The translations under genes were made by a program, and so were the position numbers. Below are positions 7,790-17,187 of a stretch of 64,000 nucleotides of DNA, in pieces. How positions within the stretch are numbered: the stretch's first letter is position 1; each line of letters starts with the position of its first letter. Below the pieces are notes generated by a model. That model made no database searches, was not told where the DNA came from, and saw only the letters and a program-made list of their open reading frames with translations. The DNA comes from an uncultured Clostridia bacterium (GTDB taxonomy: Bacteria; Bacillota; Clostridia; Christensenellales; Borkfalkiaceae): assembly GCA_947631195.1 (NCBI GenBank), contig CANRKK010000004.1, positions 35,726 through 99,725 on the forward strand, given 5' to 3'.

Positions 7790-8407
7790 ATGAAAATACG
7801 GCACAAAACAGTGCTTGCAATAGTTGCGGTTTGCTCATGCATATGTATGTTTTGCATAGGTTTTGCAAACTGGAGCATGGGCACGCCGAGTTCCACGGTA
7901 ACGGGCACGATTTCGGCAGAGGACGTAAAAAACTACATAGAATTTGTATCGGTCAGCGGCCTTGAATATGCCCCCGACGGCTTTATTGACAGCAACGGTG
8001 ATACTTCTTATGCAGCTACGCTTATCGTTACATACAGATTTTATCGAGGACGTATTTATCAAGCATTAACTAATCCAACGGCAACTGTTTCGATTACATT
8101 GCAATATGCGGATACATCGGAACAGGTTAAGGATAATATTTTTGCAGAAGGCACCAATTTTGTTAAGGCAGAAGTTGCGTCCGGTACCGCGCTTAATCCG
8201 AATTCTACAGTTAATGGCACGGCTTGCATACTAACTTTTTCTCTTAACTTAGCCGCTGCCTCCGAAGAGAGTTATACTGAAATTACAGCAACATTCAATT
8301 TTAATTTAGGCGAAGAAACCAACTATCAAAAGTACATATACGGCGACGGCGGGAAAAAATTCCCCGGGTTTAAGATAATGGCTTCAATAACGGGGGTTGA
8401 CGGATGA
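7790..8407 (+). CDS. Small secreted protein with SipW/TasA-like N-terminus (cassette 1)
   Basis: A 205-residue exported protein. The in-frame ATG at 7760 overlaps the right inverted repeat; the ATG at 7790 follows GGAGGAAG and is the true start. Residues 9-27 are hydrophobic and end in IGFANWS, which resembles the A-x-W/F ends of SipW-dependent signal peptides in TasA/CalY-type fibre proteins, then comes VTGTISAEDV. The rest looks beta-rich, as in TasA, but I cannot name a family with certainty. It overlaps the next gene by four bases. A paralogue at 28514 shares the first 30 residues almost exactly and then diverges. A role as a minor fibre or surface subunit is an inference. Confidence 0.7.
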   Translation: MKIRHKTVLAIVAVCSCICMFCIGFANWSMGTPSSTVTGTISAEDVKNYIEFVSVSGLEYAPDGFIDSNGDTSYAATLIVTYRFYRGRIYQALTNPTATVSITLQYADTSEQVKDNIFAEGTNFVKAEVASGTALNPNSTVNGTACILTFSLNLAAASEESYTEITATFNFNLGEETNYQKYIYGDGGKKFPGFKIMASITGVDG

Positions 8408-11400
8408 GAACTTCCAAATTCACCCTTATAATGCTTACGGCGTTGTTTATAATTTTGATGGTGTGCGTGGGGTTGGCGGCCTGGGTTATTAAAACCACAT
8501 GGCAGCCTTACGACCCTGATTTTGGTGAACCCGTATATATAAGCCGCATTGTTGAGGCAAATTATAATGAAAGTGGTATAAATTTAGGTAGTTCTGATAC
8601 ATATAAGGCCGCCGACGGTAGCTATCAATTCAAATTTTACAGAAAAAACGGTGACGAAGTAATAGATGGAGAAGAAAAAGTTATCGAACCGACCGTTACG
8701 GTTACCACGCCGAACGTAAACGATAAATCTTTAGAAGGCAACTTAAAAGATGGCGGCACTTACAATATAAGCGGCGTCAGCGTCAGTATAAAATCAAAGT
8801 ATCGTATCGTAGGCACCGTTGCAAATCCGAATGTGCCCGAATCCTTTGAATTGTTAACAAAGTCCAACTATATCTATCAGGGCAGTACAACCGATAGCAC
8901 AACAACATATACTTTTACAAATTTAATTTTTAAGTATAAGACGGTGCAAGTTGGTGATGATTGGTACACCATAGAGGACGCGCTGAATAATGCAATAAGC
9001 GGTCAAACAGCAACTGTAAAAGTAAATACGTCGTTTGCGGGGGCAGACAAAAACATTGATATCGGCCCTAAGATACCTAATCAAACCAACAAAAAAATCA
9101 GCGTGGCCGAACTGGCCGGTTATAGCGGTAACAACAACTACTACACCGTAAAAAGCGGTGTAACTTTGTTGGTACCGTATAACGGAACCGATAATGGAAG
9201 TGGTTCAGATGGAAACCAGCTTTCTTATACCACCAGCACATCAGCAACTGCGCAAACTGGCTACGTTACACTTTTTGTTTCGAATAATTTAACAGTAAAT
9301 GGCATCTTGAAAGTAAATGCGCTTGTCAATATTGGTAGTACTGATGCACATTCATCATCCGTTCATGGAGCTGATTATGGGCAGCTTGATATTGCCAAAA
9401 ATGCAGAAGTTGCTTTTAAAAATGCGGCACAATTTTGGTGTATTGGTTTTGCGAGCGGAGAAGGAAATATTACTATAGAATCCGGTGCAACGGTGTACGA
9501 GCTATTGAATTTAACAGGGTGGCGTGGTGGAAGCATTTCATTAAAAATGGCAACTAGGCTTACACCTTTTCCATTTAATCAATATTCGGTAACAGGGATT
9601 GAGGCGCGCACAAAATTTGAATACGGGTCGCACTATAAAATTTTTGCCAGCATGACCCTTAGTAGTCGCAAATATGAGAATGAAGTATTATTCTTGTCAA
9701 ATGATACCAGTGCTTTTTTACAGTTAAAAGAATCAAGTTCAATAGTTAAATGGATAGATACTACACGGGAGAAAGGCAGAATACATTTTGAAATATATGG
9801 TAAAATAAGTTTTAACAATTTAAGTGTAGAAATTACAGGCACGCAGGCTTCCACGAATGGTCGCCAAGTGCCCATCCCAGGGAATTTTGCAATTGAACTA
9901 AAAAAAGATTCGGATGTAACTATTTCAGATAATGTCTCATTGAAACTTTTGCCAGGGGCTCAATTACATATAGCTCCAAAAGCAAAATTGACGTTGCAAA
10001 ATGGTGCTAGTGCATATTCCTATGGCGGAAAAAAAGTTGATTATACCGAAGGCAAAAAACAGTGGGATGATGGAACCGGAAAACCGTATCCAAGCGGTAA
10101 TCAAAAAGATGCATATCGTTTCGATGCTGGAGATTTAAATTTTTATAATGCTACAACGCCGGCAAAAATTATTGTCGGGGGGCAAGTAGATGTTCAGGCG
10201 GGTACAATTTTTGAAGGTGATGTTTATGGTGAAGAGAGTGAGGAAGGAAACGGAACGCTAAACATCAAAGGCACAGTTTCAGGACAACAAATTTCAGAAT
10301 ACATGTCAGACGGTACTCTTTCAGTTAATACTTATAAATCTACTATTACAAGTTGCGGTATAAATGCAGATGATACTTATTTTGAGCTAAATACTAACAC
10401 TATCTATACCTATCAAAACGGCAAGTGGTCTGTTTCTACCAAAACCATAAAATATACGGTAATTTATGATTATAATGACGGGATTACAGAACACAGAAGA
10501 GAAGAAGTAACGGTTCATGTTCCCGAAACATCGACTGAGGTAACAATATCGCAAGTGGATACACCGAATCCCGTGCGCGATTTCTACACCTTTGAAGGCT
10601 GGTATACTGAGGCTGCCTGCGAAAACTTGTTGTCGGAAAATCCTTTAAGCGTAAAAGACGGTGATGAAATTACAGTTTACGCTAAATGGTCTCCTATACA
10701 ATATACCGTCAAGTATGTAATATCGGGAGCGGACGGCGCAACTAATACCAATCCCGCAACGTGGACTGTAAAGGGCGGAACAATCACGCTTGCCGCCGCA
10801 ACGCACGGCAACGAAGCTTTGGAGTTCAAGGGCTGGTTCTCGGATTCCCAATACAGAAACTCTATAACCGAGATTTCAGAAGCAAACGCCAAAGATTTAA
10901 TTACAGGCGACGGCGAGATAACGATATACGGTTACTTTGAGGACGCCGCGAAGGAATATGATTATGAGTTTAGTTTGGATAGCGGTACGACAGGATACAC
11001 AGGTCTTACAACTCCCAACTCCGGTACAATAAAATTAGGCGAAACGCTTGGCGACAAATTCCCGACCAATAATGATGAGTTCACTAAATATGATTATGAT
11101 GTGGATAGGCAATATTATTTTGACGGTTGGACGGCCAACGGTAACCCTATTGCAGCCGATACTGTAATTGACAGCACATATTTAACAGACGGCACGCTTG
11201 TAATCAAGGCTAACTGGAAGGTAAAGGTGAAGTTGACAGTAACGGTAAGCGCATCGGGGAAAGAAGGTGGTTTCTTGGGCATTGGAGCTCAAAAAACAAC
11301 TGCACAATGTACAGTGTTTGTCGATAATAAAGCCGTGAAAGAGGATTTAACAGTAACTAGTGAGGAAAACGATACCGTGTTTAGTAAGACTTATGTATGT

Positions 11401-11586
11401 TATCTCAAGCCTGGGCAGGAATTTACCGTACAAGTTGCATCGTCTACAAGTTGGGGTCGGACTACTTGGTATGGTAAAATAACTAGCGGTGGTGGTTTTG
11501 ATGTAGGAAACAGTGGGTACACCGCAACAGGTCAGGCAACGGAAGAACAAACAGAAATTAACATTACCGTGTTGAACAAAGCTTAA
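8404..11586 (+). CDS. Giant surface protein with InlB-type repeats (cassette 1)
   Basis: A 1060-residue cell-surface protein. Residues 6-27 form a hydrophobic segment ending in GLAAW, like its partner. Residues about 200-640 are rich in short strands and glycine/asparagine turns, with SGEGNITIESGAT, and look like a beta-helix or beta-solenoid. Three InlB B-type (Listeria-Bacteroides) repeats follow, roughly 684-765, 766-850 and 858-938, recognised by FxGWYT...YAKW patterns. The last 120 residues are unassigned. There is no LPXTG motif, C-terminal membrane segment or Hint domain. Base composition looks more AT-rich than the flanking housekeeping genes. It is co-translated with the 7790 gene. 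Adhesion is likely but unproven. Confidence 0.75.
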   Translation: MRTSKFTLIMLTALFIILMVCVGLAAWVIKTTWQPYDPDFGEPVYISRIVEANYNESGINLGSSDTYKAADGSYQFKFYRKNGDEVIDGEEKVIEPTVTVTTPNVNDKSLEGNLKDGGTYNISGVSVSIKSKYRIVGTVANPNVPESFELLTKSNYIYQGSTTDSTTTYTFTNLIFKYKTVQVGDDWYTIEDALNNAISGQTATVKVNTSFAGADKNIDIGPKIPNQTNKKISVAELAGYSGNNNYYTVKSGVTLLVPYNGTDNGSGSDGNQLSYTTSTSATAQTGYVTLFVSNNLTVNGILKVNALVNIGSTDAHSSSVHGADYGQLDIAKNAEVAFKNAAQFWCIGFASGEGNITIESGATVYELLNLTGWRGGSISLKMATRLTPFPFNQYSVTGIEARTKFEYGSHYKIFASMTLSSRKYENEVLFLSNDTSAFLQLKESSSIVKWIDTTREKGRIHFEIYGKISFNNLSVEITGTQASTNGRQVPIPGNFAIELKKDSDVTISDNVSLKLLPGAQLHIAPKAKLTLQNGASAYSYGGKKVDYTEGKKQWDDGTGKPYPSGNQKDAYRFDAGDLNFYNATTPAKIIVGGQVDVQAGTIFEGDVYGEESEEGNGTLNIKGTVSGQQISEYMSDGTLSVNTYKSTITSCGINADDTYFELNTNTIYTYQNGKWSVSTKTIKYTVIYDYNDGITEHRREEVTVHVPETSTEVTISQVDTPNPVRDFYTFEGWYTEAACENLLSENPLSVKDGDEITVYAKWSPIQYTVKYVISGADGATNTNPATWTVKGGTITLAAATHGNEALEFKGWFSDSQYRNSITEISEANAKDLITGDGEITIYGYFEDAAKEYDYEFSLDSGTTGYTGLTTPNSGTIKLGETLGDKFPTNNDEFTKYDYDVDRQYYFDGWTANGNPIAADTVIDSTYLTDGTLVIKANWKVKVKLTVTVSASGKEGGFLGIGAQKTTAQCTVFVDNKAVKEDLTVTSEENDTVFSKTYVCYLKPGQEFTVQVASSTSWGRTTWYGKITSGGGFDVGNSGYTATGQATEEQTEINITVLNKA

Positions 11587-11626
11587 CCAAATCTTTTGTT
11601 GACTTATCCCAACCAAACACAAAACA

Positions 11627-11650
11627 GCGCGCGGCCGTTCGGCCGCGCGC
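11627..11650. terminator. GC-rich hairpin repeat, copy 1
   Basis: GCGCGCGGCC-GTTC-GGCCGCGCGC, a perfect 10-bp stem 41 bases after the cassette 1 stop, followed by the weak T run ACATTTTAT. The same hairpin occurs three more times in the window, twice after cassette 2, so it is both a terminator candidate and an intergenic repeat. Confidence 0.7.
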
Positions 11651-11677
11651 TACATTTTATAACGGAGAAAGTTAAGC

Positions 11678-11838
11678 CGTGTCATTTCGAGTCGAAGGGA
11701 GACGCGCTTGCGCGCGACCGAGCGAGAGAATCCCACGGTGGCTGCTCTTGGCTGTTTGAAACGCCGCCTTAACCGACCTCGACCTGCCCACGAGGGGATT
11801 ACCTCGCTTACCGCTTCGCTCACGCGCGGAATGACACG
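11678..11838. mobile_element. MITE-like palindromic repeat
   Basis: The ends CGTGTCATTTCG and CGGAATGACACG are inverted repeats with one mismatch, 161 bp apart. The interior has further GC-rich inverted pieces such as GCGCTTGCGCGC. Short GTCATT...AATGAC-bounded elements of this kind are common non-coding dispersed repeats in gut Firmicutes. It has no coding capacity. Together with the hairpins on either side it fills the 311-base gap between 11586 and 11898. Confidence 0.6.
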
Positions 11839-11866
11839 TTTCATCAAGCGCAGCACATATTTAAAA

Positions 11867-11890
11867 GCGCGCGGCCGAATGGCCGCGCGC
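11867..11890 (-). terminator. GC-rich hairpin repeat, copy 2
   Basis: The same 10-bp stem with a GAAT loop. On the minus strand it is followed by TTTTAAA and lies seven bases beyond the stop of the 11898 gene, so it probably terminates the lysR operon. Confidence 0.7.
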
Positions 11891-11897
11891 TACGTTT

Positions 11898-12332
11898 TTA
11901 CAAAAATTTTCTTATTTCTTTCAGTTGTCTGTCCTGCAATTCAATAAGCCGCTTGGCAAAATCCTTTGCGCGCCCGTCCGCGCCGCCGTATTGGTTAAGG
12001 TACTTATTCAAAGATTTTATCCCCATATTGCAGCCGTCGGTAATAAGGTCGGCAATTGTTTGGTCGGTGTCGTTCATGGCCATAGTAAAGTCCGTTTTCA
12101 GTTTGGCCATGCCCTTTGCCATTGGGTTCGGGTCCTTGCCTTCGTCGTGATAGGAGTGCAAAACCCCCTGTATTTCATTCTGCAGTTGTGCGTATTCCCG
12201 CTGATAATCGTCAAGCATTTTGCCGAATTCCGCGCTCTTTACATGGTCTTTAACTTCGTCTATTGCCGAAATTCCCATCCGGATTCCCGCGTCACATTCG
12301 CGCAAAAGCTCTATCGTGTCGTGTTCAATCAT
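11898..12332 (-). CDS. Predicted four-helix-bundle protein
   Basis: A 144-residue, almost wholly helical protein without signal peptide or membrane segments. The spacing of its helices (residues 3-28, 33-60, 72-105, 114-143) suggests a ferritin-like or DUF2383-type four-helix bundle, but I see no ExxH iron motif and cannot assign it. It has a strong ribosome site (GGAGGG). It lies 33 bases after the LysR gene on the same strand, so the two are probably co-transcribed. Confidence 0.65.
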   Translation of the reverse strand: MIEHDTIELLRECDAGIRMGISAIDEVKDHVKSAEFGKMLDDYQREYAQLQNEIQGVLHSYHDEGKDPNPMAKGMAKLKTDFTMAMNDTDQTIADLITDGCNMGIKSLNKYLNQYGGADGRAKDFAKRLIELQDRQLKEIRKFL

Positions 12333-12365
12333 AATTCCCTCCGTACAAAGAGTATATGGAATTAT

Positions 12366-13304
12366 TTATTTTTTATCAAAGCTCGCGGCGGCGGTTATAA
12401 TAAACTGGGTCAATGCCTTGCTTGCGTATTTGTTTTTCTTTTTGGCGATGGCAAGCGTTCTCTTTGCGTGCGGCGATGAAATGCGGAAGTAAACGGCGTT
12501 TTTCAGCGGCGCGGCGTCTATCAGCGTGTCGGGCACAAACGCCATTCCCAGCCCCTTGCAGGAGAGTGTGTAGGAGGTCATAAGCTGGTCGAGCATCAGT
12601 GCAACGTTGGGACGGATTGCGCTTTCGGCAAACATTTTCACGGCCCGCTCATTCATGTCGTTGCCCTTTTTCAAAAGTATGAACGGCTCCCCGCCGAGCG
12701 CGGAAATTTCTATCGACGGAGCCCTGTTTTCCCTGCCGTGCCTTATGTCGCCGTCCGTCAGCGCATAATTTGCATATTTTTGCGCCTGCGGCGAATCCTT
12801 TGCCGCCGAAAGATAAATTTTTTCTTCGCGTAAGGGGGTTATATCGAACAGCGCGCCGTCGAAATCATAGTCTATAACCGCGTCGACCCCGCCCGAAAGA
12901 GCCAGCCTTTTCAGCTCTTCCGAGTTGGACTCCACAAGATTTAACGCTATCCCGGGGAATCGCGCCGAGTAATTTTTAACTATCTCGGGTATCACGCAAG
13001 AAGACACAAAGTTGGTGCCGCCCGCCGTAACTTCGCCCGTTCTCAGCCCGTTTATGTCGTCTATGCGCTCTTTCAGCCCCGTCATAACGGCGTAGATCTG
13101 TTCGGCAGCCTCTATGTATATCCGCCCGGCCTCGGTAAGCGATATCGGGGAAGTGCTCCTGTCAAAAATCTCCGCACCCAATTCGCTTTCGACTTTTTTA
13201 ACCGAGGCCGAAAGCGCAGGCTGCGACACGAACAGTTTTTGCGCCGCCTTAGTAAAACTCTTTTCCTTATATATTTCATAAATATAGTCCATCGCCGAAT
13301 ACAT
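12366..13304 (-). CDS. LysR-family transcriptional regulator
   Basis: A 312-residue LysR regulator. The winged helix-turn-helix KSFTKAAQKLFVSQPALSAS lies at residues 15-34, followed by the long linker helix and a substrate-binding effector domain (GLRTGEVTAGGTNFV onwards). I choose the ATG at 13304 because GAGGTG lies just upstream; an in-frame ATG four codons earlier would overlap that ribosome site. It is divergent from the aspartase gene across 98 bases, the usual arrangement when a LysR protein controls its neighbour, so aspA is its likely target. Confidence 0.88.
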   Translation of the reverse strand: MYSAMDYIYEIYKEKSFTKAAQKLFVSQPALSASVKKVESELGAEIFDRSTSPISLTEAGRIYIEAAEQIYAVMTGLKERIDDINGLRTGEVTAGGTNFVSSCVIPEIVKNYSARFPGIALNLVESNSEELKRLALSGGVDAVIDYDFDGALFDITPLREEKIYLSAAKDSPQAQKYANYALTDGDIRHGRENRAPSIEISALGGEPFILLKKGNDMNERAVKMFAESAIRPNVALMLDQLMTSYTLSCKGLGMAFVPDTLIDAAPLKNAVYFRISSPHAKRTLAIAKKKNKYASKALTQFIITAAASFDKK

Positions 13305-13352
13305 ACCGCACCTCATAAATTAAATTTATAACATTTATCTTGTAATATATAT

Positions 13353-13381
13353 TTGATTATAACATAGCGCGGGTATATAAT
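13353..13381 (+). promoter_or_regulatory. Promoter of the aspartase gene
   Basis: TTGATT, 17 bases, TATAAT, ending 21 bases before the ATG at 13403 with AAGGAG between. The AT-rich stretch upstream, shared with the divergent lysR gene, is where a LysR-type operator would lie. Confidence 0.7.
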
Positions 13382-13402
13382 CAAGACGGTAAGGAGAAAA
13401 AC

Positions 13403-14815
13403 ATGAAAAAAGAATTCAGGTGTGAAAAGGACTCCGTCGGCCAGATGTTTGTCGACGACGAGGCGTACTACGGCATCCAGACTTTAAGGGCAAAGGAAAA
13501 TTTTGGTATAACGGGCACAAAACATTGCTTTGCGTTCGTAAAAAACATAGTGCTCATCAAAAAGGCGGCGGCGAAAGTAAATCTCGAATACGGAATTTTG
13601 GAAAGGGATAAGGCCGAGGCGATTATCGCGGCCTGCGACGAGATTTTGCGCGGCAAGCACAAAAAGGACTTTATCGTCGACGCCGTGCAGGGCGGGGCGG
13701 GCACGTCCGCAAACATGAACGTAAACGAGGTTATCGCCAACATTGCCATCGAACGGCTCGGCGGCAAGAGGGGGGACTACGCAAAGATAAGCCCCAACGA
13801 CCATGTAAATATGGAGCAGTCGACCAACGACGTAATCCCGACTGCGGGGAAGCTCACCGTTTTGTCCTTGGTTGCCGAGCTTATTCCCGAACTGAAGCGG
13901 CTTGAAAGCGCGCTTAAAGACAAATCGCGGGAGTTTGACGGCATACTCAAAATGGGCAGAACGCAGCTTCAGGACGCGGTGCCCATGCGTTTGGGGCAGG
14001 CCTTCCGCGCGTTTGCCACGGCGATCGGCAGGTCTACCGCCCGCATAGAAAAATCGTTGGACGAGATGCGCGTCATAAATCTCGGGGCCACGGCGATAGG
14101 CACCGCAATCAACGCGAAGGAGGCGTATTTCAGCCACATAACGGAGGAATTGTCCTTGCTTACGGGCGAAAATTTGAGCCGCGCGGAAGATCTCTTCGAC
14201 GGCACGCAGAACGTCGACGGGTTTGTTGCGGTGTCGGGCGCGTTAAAGGCGCTTGCCGTAAATCTTTCAAAAATGTGCAACGATTTAAGGCTTATGTCAA
14301 GCGGTCCGAGGACGGGTTTGGGCGAGATAATACTGCCTGCGCGCCAGAACGGATCCTCCATTATGCCGGGGAAAATCAATCCCGTGATTCCCGAAGTGGT
14401 AAATCAGGTCGCCTTCCTCGTGATAGGCCACGACGTGACCATAACGATGGCCGCGGAGGCGGGCCAGCTTGAACTCAACGCTTTCGAGCCTGTTATTTTT
14501 TATCAGTTGTTCGAATCTGTCAACACGCTTACGGGCGCGGTAAAAACGCTCACCGATAATTGCGTGGTGGGCATCGAAGCCAACAGGGAGAGGTGCGCCG
14601 AATGGGTCAACAGAAGCGTGGGCATAGTCACGGCGCTCAATCCCTATATAGGTTATTTAAAGGCCGCCGAAATTGCAAAGGAGTCCTTAAAAACGGGTGA
14701 ACCGATAAAGTCAATCGTTTTGAGGGAAGGGCTGATGGACGAGCAAAAACTTAACGAAGTGCTCGACCCGCTCGTATTGACCGAGCCCTGCGGCGGCAAC
14801 CGCCACCAAAACTAA
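13403..14815 (+). CDS. aspA: Aspartate ammonia-lyase
   Basis: A 470-residue enzyme of the fumarase/aspartase superfamily that converts aspartate to fumarate and ammonia. The signature GSSIMPGKINP lies at residues 317-327, with ASANMNVNEV and NMEQSTNDV-type substrate blocks earlier (TSANMNVNEVIAN, HVNMEQSTNDVIP). The N-terminal YYGIQTLRAKENF is typical of aspartases, and class II fumarases have a different block here, so aspartase is favoured. It would let the cell use aspartate as a nitrogen source or make fumarate. It appears to stand alone, with its regulator divergent. Confidence 0.9.
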   Translation: MKKEFRCEKDSVGQMFVDDEAYYGIQTLRAKENFGITGTKHCFAFVKNIVLIKKAAAKVNLEYGILERDKAEAIIAACDEILRGKHKKDFIVDAVQGGAGTSANMNVNEVIANIAIERLGGKRGDYAKISPNDHVNMEQSTNDVIPTAGKLTVLSLVAELIPELKRLESALKDKSREFDGILKMGRTQLQDAVPMRLGQAFRAFATAIGRSTARIEKSLDEMRVINLGATAIGTAINAKEAYFSHITEELSLLTGENLSRAEDLFDGTQNVDGFVAVSGALKALAVNLSKMCNDLRLMSSGPRTGLGEIILPARQNGSSIMPGKINPVIPEVVNQVAFLVIGHDVTITMAAEAGQLELNAFEPVIFYQLFESVNTLTGAVKTLTDNCVVGIEANRERCAEWVNRSVGIVTALNPYIGYLKAAEIAKESLKTGEPIKSIVLREGLMDEQKLNEVLDPLVLTEPCGGNRHQN

Positions 14816-14833
14816 AAACTTACAAAAGGCCAT

Positions 14834-14872
14834 ATATGCGTTCCGAAAGTCACTGCGGGGCGCATATTTTTA
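14834..14872 (+). terminator. Possible terminator after aspA
   Basis: ATATGCG pairs with CGCATAT around a 20-base loop and is followed by TTTTTATTTT. The loop is long, so the call is weak. Confidence 0.4.
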
Positions 14873-14955
14873 TTTTGCGGTTTGGTATAAAGTAAAATTT
14901 TATGTGTAAATTTATCGTGATTTGTTAAAACATATAAATTGGGGTGAATTTTCTG

Positions 14956-14984
14956 TTTACAATCCGTTTAATTTACGGTATAAT
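14956..14984 (+). promoter_or_regulatory. Promoter of the shikimate operon
   Basis: TTTACA, 17 bases, TATAAT, about 48 bases upstream of the start at 15032 in a very AT-rich region. Confidence 0.75.
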
Positions 14985-15031
14985 TTATTTTGTATAATTA
15001 TAATTATTTGTAAATATATAAGCGGCACATC

Positions 15032-16051
15032 ATGAAACGGAAGAAAAAGATGTACGCAAGAAAGGTCAAGCTGATTGTCACGCTTTCTGTAGTGACTGCT
15101 GTGATGCTTGCGCTCATAATAACAAATTTTTTTATTCCCGTTATATATTTTACGGCATACGTTCACTTTAAAAAGGATGTAAATCCCGCGGGCATTATGC
15201 GCATACGCTATATCGACGTGGGCTTCGGCGACTGCACCCTGTGCGAATTGCCCGACGGCAAAACCATGCTTATCGACGGCGGCGTAGGTACATATTCAAA
15301 CGTGTATAAACTGCTCGATATCCTCAACGGGAGCGGGATAGACAGGATAGATTATCTTTTTTGCACTTCCGTGAAAAGCGAACACTGCGGCGCGCTTGCC
15401 GAAATCGCAAAGTACAAAGAAATAAAAACGGCTTATATCCCGCTTGTTACCAACGATAATCTCACCGACGAATATGCCGCGTTCAAGTCGGAACTTACAA
15501 GGCGCGGAACGGAACTGCGCATTGCCGACTTCGGGGAGGGCAAGTACAGCGCGGAGTACGGATATTTCTTTATGGTCATGTCTCCGAGCGCAGCCGAGTT
15601 GCCCGAGTGCGAGTATAACGCCATGAACGAGATCCCGAACGAATATAACATAAACAGCGCTTCGGTTGTGCTGTGGCTGCAATACGCGGGGCGCGCGTTT
15701 ATGTTTTTGAGCGACGCTTCGGCCTATGTGCAGTCGGGAATGGCAGGTCTCATACGTTTACAACAAAACAAATTTATCGTGGACGGCAACAACGTCACGC
15801 TGTCACGGTGCACCGTGTTAAAGGCGCCCAACCATTGCGCCGAGGGCTACACCGATACTTATTTGTACGATATCGTACAGCCCGAAGCAGCCGTGTTGTC
15901 CGTGGGCAAAAACGCAAAATCCTGTCCCTCCAATACCGATATAGCCAACCTGCAGCTGTATGTGGGCAACAAGCTGTATCGCACTGATATCCACGGCACG
16001 GTCACGGCAACCGTGTCCTCAACAAACTACTCGATTTCAAAGGAGAAATAA
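15032..16051 (+). CDS. ComEC-like metallo-beta-lactamase-fold protein, degenerate metal site
   Basis: A 339-residue protein with a signal anchor at residues 11-35 and then a domain like the C-terminal domain of ComEC: RIRYIDVGFGDCTLCELPDGKTML for IDVGQGD..., VVLWLQYAGRAFMFLSDAS, and LYRTDIHGTVT at the end. The metal motif that is normally T-H-x-x-x-D-H here reads TSVKSEH, and GHHGS reads PNHCAE, so several ligands are lost and hydrolase activity is doubtful. The start has no clear ribosome site; the ATG at 15050 is an alternative. Six bases separate it from aroC, so it heads the shikimate operon, though no link to that pathway is known. Confidence 0.7.
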   Translation: MKRKKKMYARKVKLIVTLSVVTAVMLALIITNFFIPVIYFTAYVHFKKDVNPAGIMRIRYIDVGFGDCTLCELPDGKTMLIDGGVGTYSNVYKLLDILNGSGIDRIDYLFCTSVKSEHCGALAEIAKYKEIKTAYIPLVTNDNLTDEYAAFKSELTRRGTELRIADFGEGKYSAEYGYFFMVMSPSAAELPECEYNAMNEIPNEYNINSASVVLWLQYAGRAFMFLSDASAYVQSGMAGLIRLQQNKFIVDGNNVTLSRCTVLKAPNHCAEGYTDTYLYDIVQPEAAVLSVGKNAKSCPSNTDIANLQLYVGNKLYRTDIHGTVTATVSSTNYSISKEK

Positions 16052-16056
16052 TAGAT

Positions 16057-17187
16057 ATGGAGCTTGTTACGGCGGGCGAGTCCCACGGAAAAACTCTGAC
16101 GGGCATAATCGAAGGCATGCCCTCCAATCTCAAAATAGATATAGGACAGATCGACGGCTATCTTGCGCTACGGCAGAGCGGTTACGGCAGGGGCGCGCGC
16201 CAAAAAATCGAGAGCGATAAGATAGAAATTTTGAGCGGCGTGAGGAATTTGACAACGCTCGGCAGTCCGATAGCTTTTGCCGTCATAAACAACGATTATA
16301 AAAATTGGCGCAACGTCATGGCTCCCGAGGGCTGCGATACGGGGCTTAAAACGCTCACCCGCGTGCGGCCGGGGCATGCCGATTTAACGGGCATGATAAA
16401 GTACGGGCAGACCGACGCCCGCAACGTGCTGGAGCGCGCAAGCGCAAGGGAAACGGCAGTGCGCGTGGCGGGCGGGAGCATTATGAGGCAGTATCTCGCC
16501 GCGCTCGGCGTTTATATATCGGGCTATGTGAGGAGCGTTTGCGGAATAAAGGACGAAAATAATTATCGTTTCGAGGAGCTTGAAAGCGCAAAATCCCAGC
16601 CTCTGTTTATGCTGGACGGGGAAAAGCAGCGGGCGGCTATGGAGCTTATAGACGAGCTCAAAAAGGCGGGGGACACCGCGGGCGGCGTCATAGAAATACG
16701 CGTCAAGGGTTTAAAGAGCGGTTTCGGCAGCTGCATGCAGTATTCCGCAAAGCTCGACGCAGTTTTGTGCGGGGCGATGATGAGCGTGCAGGCGATAAAG
16801 GGCGTCGAAGTGGGGCTCGGCTTTGAGGCGGCAAACCTCCGCGGCAGCGCGGTGCACGACGCAATTTATTTCGATAAAAATTTCTACCGCAAAACAAACA
16901 ACGCGGGCGGAATAGAGGGGGGTATGTCCAACGGCGGGGAAATAGTTCTCCGCGCCGCAATGAAGCCTATCCCCACGCTAATGCGCGGTTTGGACACGGT
17001 GGATTATATAACCAAAGAACCGGCGACGGCGGCGGGCGAAAGGAGCGACGTCGCGGCGGTATGCGCGGCAGAAATCGTGCTTGAAAGCGTAGTCGCAACC
17101 GCCCTCGCGGGGGTGGTGTCGCAGCGGTTGGGCGGCGACAATATGGACGAGATAAAGGAGAGGTACGATCGGCTTAAACAGGTATGA
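16057..17187 (+). CDS. aroC: Chorismate synthase
   Basis: Makes chorismate from EPSP with reduced FMN, the last step of the shikimate pathway. The 376-residue protein opens with TAGESHGKTLTGIIEGMP and contains RQSGYGRGARQKIESD, RPGHADLTGMIKYG, RASARETAVRVAGGS and GIEGGMSNGGEI, all family signatures. It overlaps aroB by four bases (ATGA) and begins an unbroken chain of coupled aro genes. Confidence 0.96.
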   Translation: MELVTAGESHGKTLTGIIEGMPSNLKIDIGQIDGYLALRQSGYGRGARQKIESDKIEILSGVRNLTTLGSPIAFAVINNDYKNWRNVMAPEGCDTGLKTLTRVRPGHADLTGMIKYGQTDARNVLERASARETAVRVAGGSIMRQYLAALGVYISGYVRSVCGIKDENNYRFEELESAKSQPLFMLDGEKQRAAMELIDELKKAGDTAGGVIEIRVKGLKSGFGSCMQYSAKLDAVLCGAMMSVQAIKGVEVGLGFEAANLRGSAVHDAIYFDKNFYRKTNNAGGIEGGMSNGGEIVLRAAMKPIPTLMRGLDTVDYITKEPATAAGERSDVAAVCAAEIVLESVVATALAGVVSQRLGGDNMDEIKERYDRLKQV

